The notes under the pieces were generated by a model. It made no database searches, was not told the DNA's origin, and saw nothing but the letters and a program-made list of their open reading frames with translations. A program made the position numbers and the translations under genes. DNA of 64,000 nt from Streptomyces althioticus (GTDB taxonomy: Bacteria > Actinomycetota > Actinomycetes > Streptomycetales > Streptomycetaceae), in assembly GCA_014649355.1 (NCBI GenBank), contig BMSW01000007.1, forward strand, positions 295,887-359,886, read 5' to 3'. Shown in pieces: positions 1-8,556 of the stretch (the first letter of the stretch is position 1; every line of letters begins with the position of its first letter).

Positions 1-467
1 GCGCCGTGGCGGTCACCACCTCGTCCGAGGAGCGGGGCGCACGGCTGCGGGAGCTGGGGGCGACCCACGTGCTCGACCGCTCAGGGAAGAGCGGCGACGC
101 GGGCGGGCCGACCGGCTTCGACGTCGTGATCGACGTGGTCGGCGGACCGGGGATGCCGGACGTCCTGGACGCGCTGCACGCCGACGGGCGGTACGTGCTG
201 GTGGGGGTCGTCGGCGGACAGCCGCCGGAGGACTTCGGCATGCGGCTGATGCACGGCTTCCGCAAGTCGCTGTCGTTCGCCACCTTCAGCGCCGACACCG
301 TGCCCGCCCCCGACCGTCAGGCCGTACGGGCGCGGCAGTTCGCCGAGGCCGCGCGCGGGGAACTGCGGACCGTCGTGCACGACGTGCTGCCGCTGGACCG
401 GGCCGCGGACGCCCACCGCGCGATGGACGCGGGGGAGGTGTTCGGGCGGGTGGTGCTCACACCCTGA
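1..467 (+). CDS. Zinc-type alcohol dehydrogenase/quinone oxidoreductase, C-terminal part (5' end outside window)
   Basis: The reading frame is open from the first base, so the gene starts upstream and only about 155 C-terminal residues are here. What is seen is the second half of an MDR (medium-chain dehydrogenase/reductase) protein. The piece after a Rossmann strand (AVTTSSEERGARLRELGATH) is followed by FDVVIDVVGG, a loop on glycine typical of NAD(P)-binding, and the family-typical ending with an AHRAMDAGEVFGRVVL helix-strand. The reaction is NAD(P)H-dependent oxidoreduction of an alcohol, aldehyde or quinone; the substrate cannot be told from this half. A GTG at position 6 would give a 153-residue product, but no ribosome site precedes it. 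The stop codon lies inside a tandem duplication. Confidence 0.85.
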   Translation, partial: AVAVTTSSEERGARLRELGATHVLDRSGKSGDAGGPTGFDVVIDVVGGPGMPDVLDALHADGRYVLVGVVGGQPPEDFGMRLMHGFRKSLSFATFSADTVPAPDRQAVRARQFAEAARGELRTVVHDVLPLDRAADAHRAMDAGEVFGRVVLTP

Positions 468-490
468 TCCGGGTGGTGCTCACACCCTGA
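448..490 (+). repeat. Tandem 20-bp duplication covering the stop codon
   Basis: A 20-base block is present twice without mismatch, at 448-467 and 471-490 (period 23). The first copy encodes the last six residues and the TGA of the oxidoreductase. The second copy lies just after the stop and carries the same TGA. It looks like a recent local duplication. Confidence 0.9.
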
Positions 491-596
491 GGGGGACGTG
501 AGAGGGCTGAGCCGGGACGTGATGTGGCGCCCGGTCCGCGCGTCGCTGCGGGTTGCGCGCGGACCGGGGCCGTACTGGGGGAGCCCGGTGAGGGGC

Positions 597-1022
597 TCAG
601 TGCGCGGTGGACGCGAGCGGGCGCTGCTTCAGCGCCGCGGTGTGCGCGTCCATCCGCTCGGCGGCCAGGATCGCCGCCGCCGTGTCCGCGCGTGACGCGG
701 CGACGACCAGGGCGCGTCCGGCGAGCGCGTGCGCCTTCCGGTGCAGGGCCGTCGCGTCCGGCTCGCGGCCGCGCGTGGACGTGGTCGCACGGGCCGGCGT
801 ACGTCCTCCCCGCAGGCGGGTGATCTCCTGGGTGAGCCGCTCGGCCGCCGTGTCCAGATCGGCCGAGGGAGCCGTCACCCGCAGCTCGTCGGTGACGGCG
901 AGCAGCGCGGCGAGATGGCCCGCGAGCTGGATGTCCAGCTCCTCCTCGCGGGACCTGTGGGGGAAGTCGTCAGGGCCGGCCATCGTGCTGTGGACCGACT
1001 TGGAGCGGATCGGTTCGTACAT
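597..1022 (-). CDS. Conserved small hypothetical protein, 141 aa
   Basis: I do not recognise a family. The start ATG at 1022 has a good ribosome site (GGAGGCC, spacing 5). The protein is soluble, without signal peptide or membrane segment, and is mostly alpha-helical: two helical blocks (about residues 30-70 and 95-130) rich in Ala/Leu/Arg/Glu are separated by a Thr/Arg-rich linker. The first helix includes HLAALLAVTDELR. No Cys or metal motif is visible. It is transcribed away from the aminotransferase, with a 15-bp perfect inverted repeat about 40 bases upstream that could be an operator. Function unknown. Confidence 0.6.
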   Translation of the reverse strand: MYEPIRSKSVHSTMAGPDDFPHRSREEELDIQLAGHLAALLAVTDELRVTAPSADLDTAAERLTQEITRLRGGRTPARATTSTRGREPDATALHRKAHALAGRALVVAASRADTAAAILAAERMDAHTAALKQRPLASTAH

Positions 1023-1060
1023 GGATGGCCTCCTGGGTGCTGACAGGAAGCCATCCTAGC

Positions 1061-1075
1061 TTAGATTCTGTCTAA
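1061..1075. promoter_or_regulatory. Inverted repeat TTAGA-N5-TCTAA upstream of the small hypothetical gene
   Basis: TTAGATTCTGTCTAA is a perfect 5-5-5 inverted repeat in an AT-rich patch, in contrast to the surrounding GC-rich DNA. It sits 39 bases before the ATG of the gene at 1022. The layout (TTAGAnA-n-nnTCTAA, 7-1-7) resembles Fur/PerR-family boxes; this assignment is inference. Confidence 0.4.
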
Positions 1076-1126
1076 AGTTGAGCCGAGGTCGAAAGTGATC
1101 AGGCCTCCGTACGGAGTGCGTGGAGC

Positions 1127-2338
1127 TCAGTGCTGGCTGTAGCCGTCGAGGAAGCGGGCGATGCGGCCGACCGCGTCCCGCAGGTCCGTGACCGAGGGCA
1201 GGGTGACCACGCGGAAGTGGTCCGGTTCCGGCCAGTTGAAGCCGGTGCCCTGCACGACCATGATCTTCTCGCGGCGCAGCAGGTCCAGCACCATCCGCCG
1301 GTCGTCCTTGACCTTGAAGACCTCGGGGTCCAGGCGCGGGAACAGATACAGCGCACCCTTCGGCTTCACGCAGCTCACACCCGGGATCTGGGTCAGCAGC
1401 TCGTACGCCACGTCCCGCTGTTCGCGCAGCCGTCCGCCCGGCAGTACCAGGTCGTTGATCGTCTGGCGGCCGCTGAGCGCGGCGACCACCCCGTGCTGAC
1501 CCGGCATGTTCGCGCACAGGCGCATGTTCGCCAGGATCGTCAGGCCCTCGATGTAGGAGTCGGCGTGGGCGCGCGGGCCGGAGATCGACATCCAGCCCAC
1601 CCGGTAGCCGGCCACCCGGTACGCCTTCGACATGCCGTTGAAGGTGAGGGTGAGCAGGTCGGGGGCGACCTTCGCGGTCGGCACGTGCACCGCGTCGTCG
1701 TACAGGATCTTGTCGTAGATCTCGTCGGAGCAGACCAGCAGGTTGTGGCGGCGGGCGATGTCGGTGAGGCCCTTGATGACGGCCTCGTCGTAGACCGCGC
1801 CGGTCGGGTTGTTCGGGTTGATGATGACGATGGCCTTGGTGCGGTCGGTGACCTTGCGCTCCACGTCGGCCAGGTCCGGCATCCAGTCGGACTGCTCGTC
1901 GCAGCGGTAGTGCACCGCCGTGCCGCCGGAGAGGGAGACGGCCGCCGTCCACAGCGGGTAGTCCGGGGCGGGGACCAGCACCTCGTCGCCGTCGTCCAGC
2001 AGGCCCTGCATCGCCATCACGATCAGCTCGGACACGCCGTTGCCGATGAAGACGTGCTCGACGTCGGTCTCGATGCCGAGCGTCTGGTTGTGCATGACGA
2101 CGGCCCGGCGCGCGGCCAGGAGGCCCTTGGCGTCCCCGTAGCCGTGCGCCGACGACACGTTGCGCAGTATGTCCTCGAGGATCTCGGGCGGGCACTCGAA
2201 GCCGAACGCCGCCGGGTTGCCCGTGTTCAGCTTGAGGATGCGGTGACCGGCAGCTTCCAGCCGCATCGCCTCCTCGAGCACCGGGCCCCGGATCTCGTAA
2301 CAGACGTTGGCGAGCTTGGTCGACTGGATCACCTGCAT
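1127..2338 (-). CDS. alaA: Alanine-synthesizing pyridoxal-phosphate aminotransferase (AlaA-like)
   Basis: Fold-type I aminotransferase of 403 residues, the same length as E. coli AlaA (about 405). The N-terminus (SKLANVCYEIRGPVLEEA) is nearly that of AlaA, which transfers the amino group of glutamate to pyruvate. Visible landmarks are the LNTGNPAAFGF substrate loop, INPNNPTGAVY, and SKAYRVAGYRVGW, where the lysine forms the Schiff base with PLP and the arginines hold the phosphate. It is cytoplasmic. The ATG at 2338 starts at the conserved N-terminus. It stands alone, divergent from the protease gene. Other glutamate-dependent aminotransferase activities cannot be excluded. Confidence 0.9.
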   Translation of the reverse strand: MQVIQSTKLANVCYEIRGPVLEEAMRLEAAGHRILKLNTGNPAAFGFECPPEILEDILRNVSSAHGYGDAKGLLAARRAVVMHNQTLGIETDVEHVFIGNGVSELIVMAMQGLLDDGDEVLVPAPDYPLWTAAVSLSGGTAVHYRCDEQSDWMPDLADVERKVTDRTKAIVIINPNNPTGAVYDEAVIKGLTDIARRHNLLVCSDEIYDKILYDDAVHVPTAKVAPDLLTLTFNGMSKAYRVAGYRVGWMSISGPRAHADSYIEGLTILANMRLCANMPGQHGVVAALSGRQTINDLVLPGGRLREQRDVAYELLTQIPGVSCVKPKGALYLFPRLDPEVFKVKDDRRMVLDLLRREKIMVVQGTGFNWPEPDHFRVVTLPSVTDLRDAVGRIARFLDGYSQH

Positions 2339-2737
2339 GCTGGGAGCTTACGGCCCGGTATGGCCCTTCGGGCCGTGTTTTCCGCCACGTGAGACGCGTC
2401 GGTTCGGGTGGTTTTGTCCTCCGCGTGGTCCTCCGCGTGACGATCAAGGGCGCGCGCCTCCATCACCTCCACACCCAGCCTCCCCACGCCCGGCCCCTCT
2501 TTCCGCAGGTCCAGGGGTGACCCTGTAGGCCGTCCCGCGCCCGGCCGCCGGGAGGGTGCGTCGTGCCCGCCGGCCGGGGGACGCGCGCTGCCCGGCAGCC
2601 GGGGTGTGCGCCGCCCGGCCGTCACCGGGGAAAACGCGTCCTTGCCCGCCCGGCGTCCCCGTGCTGACAATGCGCATGACAATTTTGTGGGCGGCCGGAG
2701 CGACCCGGCCGCCCGACGCCGCATTGAGGGGACCCCC
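2339..2737. other. 399-bp divergent intergenic region
   Basis: No gene is supported here. Near the right end there is a plausible promoter for the protease: TTGCCC at about 2642, 18 bases, then GACAAT. A small GGCCC-TTC-GGGCC hairpin lies at about 2359-2375, in the leader of the aminotransferase. The rest is GC-rich and featureless to my reading. Confidence 0.4.
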
Positions 2738-3673
2738 ATGAGAAAACCTCTCGTCGTCGCGCTCTGCGCCCTGGCACTCGCCGGCGCGGGCGCGACCCCC
2801 GCGGTCGCCGCCGCGCCTTCCCCCACGGGCGCGGACACGACCACGGGCACGGCCCCGGCCACGTCGCTGACGGACGTCGTCAACGACACGGTCGGGGCCG
2901 TCGCGGACACCCTGTCGGGGCTCACCGCGCCGAAGTCGGCCGCGGTGGACTTCGCGGGCACCGTCTCGCTGAGCAACTGCTCCGGCTCCGTCATCCGCAT
3001 GCCGGACTCGGCCGCCTCCGACCCGGCGCTGGTGCTCACCAACGGCCACTGCCTGGAGAGCGGCTTCCCCTCGCCCGGGCAGGTCCTCACCGACCGCGCG
3101 TCCAGCCGCGCCTTCGGCCTGCTGAACGCCTCCGGAGCCAAGGTCGCCACCCTGCGCGCCGACCGGCTGGTCTACGCGACCATGACCGACACCGACGCGG
3201 CGATCTACCGCCTGAACACCACGTACGCGCAGATCAAGAGCTCGTACGCGATCGACCCGCTCACCCTCAGCAGCTCCCGCCCGGCCGCCGGCACCGCCAT
3301 CAGCGTGGTCTCCGGCTACTGGAAGCGGATCTACAGCTGCTCCGTCGACGGCTTCGTCCACCGGCTGAAGGAGGGCGACTGGACCTGGAAGGACTCGGTC
3401 CGCTACACCTCCGCCTGCGACACCATCGGCGGCACCTCCGGCTCCCCGGTGGTCGACGACGCCACCGGCGAGGTGGTCGCCGTCAACAACACCGGCAACG
3501 AGGACGGCGCCCGCTGCACGGTCAACAACCCGTGCGAGGTCGACGAGAACGGCGGTGTCACGGTCCGCCAGGGCATCAACTACGCCCAGCAGACCTACCC
3601 CTTCACCGCCTGCTTCACCACCGGCAACCGCCTCGACCTGAGCGCGAGCGGCTGCACCGTGCCCAAGCCCTGA
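2738..3673 (+). CDS. Secreted trypsin-like serine protease (S1 family)
   Basis: A 311-residue exported protein. The ATG at 2738 follows GAGGGG and is at once followed by a Sec signal peptide (basic MRKP, hydrophobic core, Ala-rich cleavage site near residue 28). The chymotrypsin-fold catalytic triad is visible in order: His in LTNGHCLES, Asp in TDTDAAIYRL and Ser in GGTSGSPVVDD. Six cysteines in the mature domain could form disulfides. It has no pro-domain of the alpha-lytic type and no C-terminal binding domain. Likely an extracellular protease; its substrate is not evident. Confidence 0.9.
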   Translation: MRKPLVVALCALALAGAGATPAVAAAPSPTGADTTTGTAPATSLTDVVNDTVGAVADTLSGLTAPKSAAVDFAGTVSLSNCSGSVIRMPDSAASDPALVLTNGHCLESGFPSPGQVLTDRASSRAFGLLNASGAKVATLRADRLVYATMTDTDAAIYRLNTTYAQIKSSYAIDPLTLSSSRPAAGTAISVVSGYWKRIYSCSVDGFVHRLKEGDWTWKDSVRYTSACDTIGGTSGSPVVDDATGEVVAVNNTGNEDGARCTVNNPCEVDENGGVTVRQGINYAQQTYPFTACFTTGNRLDLSASGCTVPKP

Positions 3674-3694
3674 CGGGCCCGGCGGGGCGGGCGG

Positions 3695-5305
3695 TCAGCG
3701 CGGGGTCCTGCGCACCGCCCGCCCCGCCAGCACGTCCGTGCGCCGCCCGTCCTCGATCACGAACCGCCCGTCGACCATGACGTACGGGATGCCCGTGGGC
3801 AGCGTGCGCGGCTCGGCGAAGGTCGACCCGGCGTCCACCGTCCGCGGGTCGAACAGCACCAGGTCCGCCTTGTACCCCTCGCGCACCAGCCCCCGGTCCG
3901 GAAGCCCGAGCCGCGCCGCCGGCCGCGAGGTCAGATGCGCCACGCACTCCTCCAGCGACAGCACCCCCAGCTCCCGCACGTAGTGGCCGAGGTAGCGGGG
4001 GAACGTCCCGTACGCGCGCGGGTGCGGCTTGGCGCCCTGGAGGATGCCGTCCGAACCCCCGGTGTGCACCCGGTGGCGCATGATCGCCCGCACGTTCTCC
4101 TCGTGGCCCACGTGCTGGAGGATCGTCGGGGCCAGCCTGTCCTTCAGCAGCAGCTCCCGCGCCACCGCCCAGGGCGTCTCGCCGCGCGCCCGCGCCGACT
4201 CCAGCACCGTCCGGCCGACGTACTCGTCCAGCGCCGGGTCGCCGACCCCGGAGATCTCGATGGTCTCCCACTCCACCGGCACCCCGTGGCAGCCGTCCGA
4301 TCCGGTGACCTCCAGGCCGTGCCGGATCCGCTCCGCCGTCGCCTCGTCCGCGAGCCGCCGCAGCACCGCCTCCGGGCCGCCCTCGCTCGCCCAGCTCGGC
4401 AGCAGCGCCACGAGAGTCGTGCAGCCGGGGGTGTACGGATAGGTGTCCAGGGTGATGTCGGCGCCCGCGTCCAACGCATCGTCGAGCAGCGCCAGCAGCT
4501 CGGGCGCCCGGCCCTTGTTCACCCCGAAGTTCATGGTGGCGTGTGCCAGATGCAGCGGGCAGCCCGCCTCCCTCGTGAGGGCCACCATCTCCGCGTACGC
4601 CTCCAGCGCGCCGGCGCCGTAGGACCGGTGGTGCGGGCAGTAGTAGCCGCCGTACGACGCCACCACCCGGCACAGCTCGGTCAGTTCGGCGTCCGGGGCG
4701 TACATGCCGGGCGTGTACGTCAGCCCCGACGACATGCCGACCGCTCCCTGCTCCATGCCCTCCGCGACCAACTGCCGCATCCGGTCCAGCTCTTCGGGCG
4801 TGGCCTCCCTGTCCTCCCAGCCGACGGCGAGCGCGCGCACCGTGCCCTGAGGGATCAGGTACGCCGCGTTCACCGCGACGCCCCGGTCCAGCCGGTCCAG
4901 GTACTCGCCCACCGACCGCCAGTCGACATCCACGTCGTCACCCGGGCCGTTCCACCCGGCGATCGCCCGCCGCACCTCGCCCAGCGTCCGGTCGTCCACC
5001 GGCGCGTACGACAGGCCGTCCTGGCCCAGCACTTCGAGGGTGACGCCCTGCGCGGCCTTCGCGCTGTGGTCGGGATCCCGCAGCAGCGCCAGGTCACTGT
5101 GCGCGTGCATGTCGATGAAGCCCGGGGCCAGCACCAGCCCCTCCGCGTCCAGCTCGCGCCGCGCCTTCGGACGCTGGCAGCCCGCGTCCGCCGCCTCCTT
5201 GACGATGGAGACGATGCGTCCGCCGTCCACCACCACGTCCGCGCGGTAGGAGTAGTCGCCGGAGCCGTCGACGACGTCCGCGTCCCGGATGACGAGCTCT
5301 TCCAC
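3695..5305 (-). CDS. N-acyl-D-amino-acid deacylase (amidohydrolase family)
   Basis: A 536-residue amidohydrolase that removes the acyl group from N-acyl-D-amino acids. It shows the metal-binding HxH strand (GFIDMHAHSDLALL), the YYCPHHRSYG and HLAHATMNFG histidine segments, and the C-terminal GGSDGILQGAKPHPR active-site loop characteristic of D-aminoacylases. An open frame extends far upstream to 6295, but that part overlaps the next gene. The GTG at 5305 has a strong ribosome site (AGGAGG) and opens with VEELVIRDADVVDG, the usual small beta domain. It lies 11 bp after the deaminase gene in the same operon: this enzyme frees D-amino acids for the deaminase. Confidence 0.92.
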   Translation of the reverse strand: MEELVIRDADVVDGSGDYSYRADVVVDGGRIVSIVKEAADAGCQRPKARRELDAEGLVLAPGFIDMHAHSDLALLRDPDHSAKAAQGVTLEVLGQDGLSYAPVDDRTLGEVRRAIAGWNGPGDDVDVDWRSVGEYLDRLDRGVAVNAAYLIPQGTVRALAVGWEDREATPEELDRMRQLVAEGMEQGAVGMSSGLTYTPGMYAPDAELTELCRVVASYGGYYCPHHRSYGAGALEAYAEMVALTREAGCPLHLAHATMNFGVNKGRAPELLALLDDALDAGADITLDTYPYTPGCTTLVALLPSWASEGGPEAVLRRLADEATAERIRHGLEVTGSDGCHGVPVEWETIEISGVGDPALDEYVGRTVLESARARGETPWAVARELLLKDRLAPTILQHVGHEENVRAIMRHRVHTGGSDGILQGAKPHPRAYGTFPRYLGHYVRELGVLSLEECVAHLTSRPAARLGLPDRGLVREGYKADLVLFDPRTVDAGSTFAEPRTLPTGIPYVMVDGRFVIEDGRRTDVLAGRAVRRTPR

Positions 5306-5316
5306 GGTCCTGCCTC

Positions 5317-6582
5317 CTAGAAGAAGGTGCGGATGTAGTCGACGACCGTGCCGTCCGCCTCCGCCACGGGGATGAGCAGCCACTTGTCGAAGGACGTGCA
5401 GGGGTGGGACAGCCCGAGCCCCACCCAGTCTCCCACTTCCAGATCCGCCTCCGAAGAGGTGCGCAGCCACGCGTGCTGGTCGGACAGACCGGTCACCTCG
5501 ATGCCGGTGGCCGGCCGCTCCGCCCCGTCCCGGCGCACCACCCGGGCCACCGGAAGATCCAGGTCGTACGCGGCGTCCCGCTTGCCCGCGTTGGTGAACG
5601 CCTGCTCCGCCGACGGCCGGGACACCACCTGCGTCCACAGCCGGAACGCCGGCTCCAGACCGCCCTCGCCCGGCACCCGGTTGAAGGGCGTCAGCCGCTG
5701 GTAGTGCCCGTCGTCGTGCGACACGTACGCACCGGACCGCAGGAGCTTCAGCACCGGCGCCGACAGCTCCGGCACCTCCGCGAAGACGTCCGCGACCGCG
5801 TCGAACCAGGCGCTGCCGCCCGCGCTCACCACGATCTCGTCCAGCCCCGTGAACCTGCCCGCCTTGTCGAAGTCCACGGCCAGCGCCACCAGCCGCCGCA
5901 GCCAGGCCCGCACCCGCTCCGGGTCGGCCTGCGGCACCTCGCCCTCGTACCCGGCGACCCCGACCAGCCGCAGCGCCCGCGCCCCGGCCACGGCGTCGGC
6001 GACGGCCGCGCACTCCGCCTCCGTCCGCACGCCCGTGCGCGCGCCCTCGTCGGCCGCCAGCTCGACCACGACGTCCACCGGCCGGGACGCCCCGGCCAGC
6101 GCCGCGTCCATCAGCTCGACCCCGCGTACGGAGTCGACGTAGCAGACGAACCGGAACGCCGGGTCCGCGTCCTGTTCGGCGGCGATCCAGCGCAGGGCCG
6201 CCGCGTCCACCAGCTCGTTCGCCAGGAAGACCCGCTCGACCCCGAACTCCCGGGCCACGCGCACCTGATGGGGGACGGCGAGCGTGATGCCCCACGCGCC
6301 CCGCTCGATCTGGCGGTGGAAGAGCTGCGGCGCCATGGAGGTCTTGCCGTGTGGCGCGAACGCCAGCCCGTGCCGCTCGGCGAACGTCTCCAGCGCCGCC
6401 AGGTTGTGCTCGAGACGCTCGGCGGACAGCGCGAGCACCGGGGTGGTGAAGCCGCCGGTGAAAAGGTTCCGGCGCTGCGCGGCCAGCTCCCCGACCGTGA
6501 GGTCCGCGGCGTCCGGCGGGAGGCCCTTGAAGCGGTGACCGACCCGTTCCTCGGCGAGGCGGGCGAGAGCATCGAGGACCAT
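5317..6582 (-). CDS. PLP-dependent D-amino acid deaminase (D-threonine aldolase/DSD1-like, alanine racemase N-terminal fold)
   Basis: A 421-residue fold-type III PLP enzyme. The lysine in FAPHGKTSMAP is the expected Schiff-base residue at the start of the TIM barrel. The C-terminal domain includes LSDQHAWL and a Cys in LGLSHPCTSFDKW, the His/Cys pair that binds zinc in D-serine dehydratases. The start at 6582 is chosen for its ribosome site (GGGAGG); an upstream ATG at 6642 would add 20 unlikely residues. It is first in the leftward operon with the deacylase. Likely reaction: D-Ser/D-Thr or a related D-amino acid to a 2-oxo acid plus ammonia. The exact substrate is inferred. Confidence 0.88.
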   Translation of the reverse strand: MVLDALARLAEERVGHRFKGLPPDAADLTVGELAAQRRNLFTGGFTTPVLALSAERLEHNLAALETFAERHGLAFAPHGKTSMAPQLFHRQIERGAWGITLAVPHQVRVAREFGVERVFLANELVDAAALRWIAAEQDADPAFRFVCYVDSVRGVELMDAALAGASRPVDVVVELAADEGARTGVRTEAECAAVADAVAGARALRLVGVAGYEGEVPQADPERVRAWLRRLVALAVDFDKAGRFTGLDEIVVSAGGSAWFDAVADVFAEVPELSAPVLKLLRSGAYVSHDDGHYQRLTPFNRVPGEGGLEPAFRLWTQVVSRPSAEQAFTNAGKRDAAYDLDLPVARVVRRDGAERPATGIEVTGLSDQHAWLRTSSEADLEVGDWVGLGLSHPCTSFDKWLLIPVAEADGTVVDYIRTFF

Positions 6583-6715
6583 GGAGCCTCCCTGATCAGG
6601 CGCGTTGCGCATCTTGCAACAGTCATTGCGTATATCGCTCACCGCTGTCTAACATCTCCGCCACACGCGGTCAACGGACACCGCGCCCCCCGCCCCGACG
6701 AGGAGCCCCGCCATC
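6583..6715. promoter_or_regulatory. Divergent promoter region with GTTGC-N7-GCAAC inverted repeat
   Basis: A 133-bp control region between the deaminase and kinase operons. A perfect 5-bp inverted repeat (GTTGC...GCAAC) lies at 6604-6620, and a related TTGCGTAT follows at 6626. A candidate rightward promoter is TTGCGT at 6626, 17 bases, CTAACA. These positions suit an IclR-family operator for the regulator encoded in the rightward operon (inference). Confidence 0.45.
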
Positions 6716-7789
6716 GTGACCGTCACCGGAACCGGCAACGCCCCCGACGTCGTGGACGTCGTCGCGCTCGGCGAGTCCATGGTGACGTTCCTGCCCGCCC
6801 GGCCCGGCCGCCTCGCCGACGTCCCCTCCTTCCACCGGTCGATCGGCGGCGCGGAGTCCAACGTGGCGTGCGCCCTCGCGGCGGCCGGCCACACCACGCG
6901 CTGGGTCAGCCGCGTCGGCGCGGACGGCTTCGGCGACCACCTCGTCGAGGCGATCGGCGCGTACGGCGTCGACGTGTCCCACGTCCGCCGCGACCCGTCC
7001 CGCCCCACCGGCGTCTACTTCCGCACGGCGGGCGACCGGGCGGACGACGCCCACGAGGTCGCCTACTACCGCGCGGGCTCGGCGGCGTCGGCGATGTCGC
7101 CTGCCGGCGTGGACCTGGACGCGGTGCGCGCGGGACGCGTCCTGCACCTGTCGGGCATCACGGCGGCGCTCTCCCCGGACTGCCTGGCCCTGATGCGCGA
7201 GCTGACCGCCCCCCGGCCGGGGCGCCCGTTGATCTCCTTCGACGTGAACCACCGCCCGGGATTGTGGGGCGAGGGCCGGAATCCGGATGTGCTGCTGGAG
7301 CTGGCGCGCGGGGCGGACATCGTGTTCGTGGGGGAGGACGAGGCGCTCCAGGCATGGGGGCTGCGCGGCGCCCGTGCGGTACGGGAGGCCCTTCCCGAAC
7401 CTGAGATCGTGGTCGTCAAGCAGGGCAAGGGCGGAGCGGTCGCCTTCGACAAGGACACCGACGGCCTGTGCGAGGACGCCGACGGCACGGCGACGTTCGT
7501 ACGCGCCCTGCACGTCGACGTCGTCGCGGCGGTCGGCGCCGGCGACGCCTTCGCCGCCGGTTTCCTCTCGGCCACCCTCCGGGGTCTGCCCGTTCGGGAC
7601 CGCCTGCGCCACGGCCACCTCGCCGCCGCCGCCACCCTCACCACCCCCGGTGACCTGACGACACCCCCACCCCGTCCCCTCGCCGACCGCCTCGCCGCCC
7701 TCGACGCCCCCGCATGGGAGACACTGCGACTCGGCCCCGGCTGGACGGACGCCGACGCAGAGGCCGCAGAGGAGGCACCCACCCCATGA
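6716..7789 (+). CDS. PfkB-family sugar kinase (2-keto-3-deoxygluconate kinase-like)
   Basis: A 357-residue ribokinase-fold enzyme. The N-terminal strand DVVALGESMVTF and RSIGGAESNVACALAAAGH form the sugar-binding half. AAVGAGDAFAAGFLSATLRG near residues 270-290 is the PfkB signature 2, with the catalytic Asp in GAGD. A phosphate-side KQGKGG precedes it. It begins with GTG at 6716. Its stop overlaps the next start (ATGA), so it is co-translated with the IclR regulator. A KDG-type kinase next to amino-acid enzymes suggests a shared sugar-acid or hydroxy-amino acid catabolic route, but the substrate is uncertain. Confidence 0.85.
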   Translation: MTVTGTGNAPDVVDVVALGESMVTFLPARPGRLADVPSFHRSIGGAESNVACALAAAGHTTRWVSRVGADGFGDHLVEAIGAYGVDVSHVRRDPSRPTGVYFRTAGDRADDAHEVAYYRAGSAASAMSPAGVDLDAVRAGRVLHLSGITAALSPDCLALMRELTAPRPGRPLISFDVNHRPGLWGEGRNPDVLLELARGADIVFVGEDEALQAWGLRGARAVREALPEPEIVVVKQGKGGAVAFDKDTDGLCEDADGTATFVRALHVDVVAAVGAGDAFAAGFLSATLRGLPVRDRLRHGHLAAAATLTTPGDLTTPPPRPLADRLAALDAPAWETLRLGPGWTDADAEAAEEAPTP

Positions 7790-8544
7790 GCCAGACCGTA
7801 GACCGCGCCCTGAGCATCCTTCCGCTGCTCGCGGAGGGCCCCGCCGACCTCGGCCAGGTCGCCGACCGCCTCGGCGTGCACAAGTCCACGGCCCTGCGCC
7901 TGCTCCGCACCCTGCACGAGCACGGCCTGGTCTACCGCCAGTCCGACCAGCGCTACCGCCTCGGCGCCCGCCTCTTCGCCCTCGCCCAGGAGGCGATGGA
8001 GAACCTCGACGTGCGCGAGATCGCCCACGCCCACCTCGTACGCCTCAACGAGCAGTGCGGGCACACCGTGCACCTCGCCGTGTACGAGGAGAACGAGGTC
8101 CTCTACATCGACAAGGTCGAGAGCCGCTACCCGGTCCGCATGTACTCGCGCATCGGCAAACCCGTCGCCATCACCGTCGCGGCCGTGGCCAAGCTGCTCC
8201 TCGCCGACCTGCCCGAACACGAGCGCCGCGCCCTCGCGGAGAAGCTCGACTACCCCATGTACACGCCCCGTTCGACGCCCCACGCGGCCGCGTTCCTCCA
8301 GGAGCTGGCCGCGGTGCGCGAACAGGGCTGGGCCACCGACCTCGGCGGCCACGAGGAGTCCATCAACTGCGTCGCCGCGCCGATCCGCGGCGCCGACGGC
8401 CGGGTGGTCGCCGCGATGTCGGTCTCCGCGCCGAACGTCGTCGTCACCGCCGACGAGCTCCTCACCCTGCTCCCGCTGGTGCGCCGTACCGCGGACGCCA
8501 TCAGCGGCGAGTACTCCGGCCGGACCCCGGCAGAACCGACGTAA
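7786..8544 (+). CDS. IclR-family transcriptional regulator
   Basis: A 252-residue regulator. The N-terminal winged helix-turn-helix (TVDRALSILPLL ... LGVHKSTALRLLRTL) covers about residues 1-60. The C-terminal effector domain contains YRLGARLFALAQ, DKVESRYPVRMYSRIGKPVAITVAAVAKLLLAD and the usual end segment with INCVAAPIRGADG. The open frame extends 24 codons upstream, but the ATG at 7786 overlaps the kinase stop by four bases and starts at the conserved N-terminus. It probably controls both arms of this divergent D-amino-acid locus through the inverted repeat near 6604. Confidence 0.93.
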   Translation: MSQTVDRALSILPLLAEGPADLGQVADRLGVHKSTALRLLRTLHEHGLVYRQSDQRYRLGARLFALAQEAMENLDVREIAHAHLVRLNEQCGHTVHLAVYEENEVLYIDKVESRYPVRMYSRIGKPVAITVAAVAKLLLADLPEHERRALAEKLDYPMYTPRSTPHAAAFLQELAAVREQGWATDLGGHEESINCVAAPIRGADGRVVAAMSVSAPNVVVTADELLTLLPLVRRTADAISGEYSGRTPAEPT

Positions 8545-8556
8545 GGACACCCCCGC

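Noticed and set aside
5306..6295. Open frame continuing upstream of the D-aminoacylase
   Set aside because: It lies in another frame of the deaminase gene and has Gly/Arg-rich shadow composition. The GTG 5305 start with AGGAGG explains the gene.
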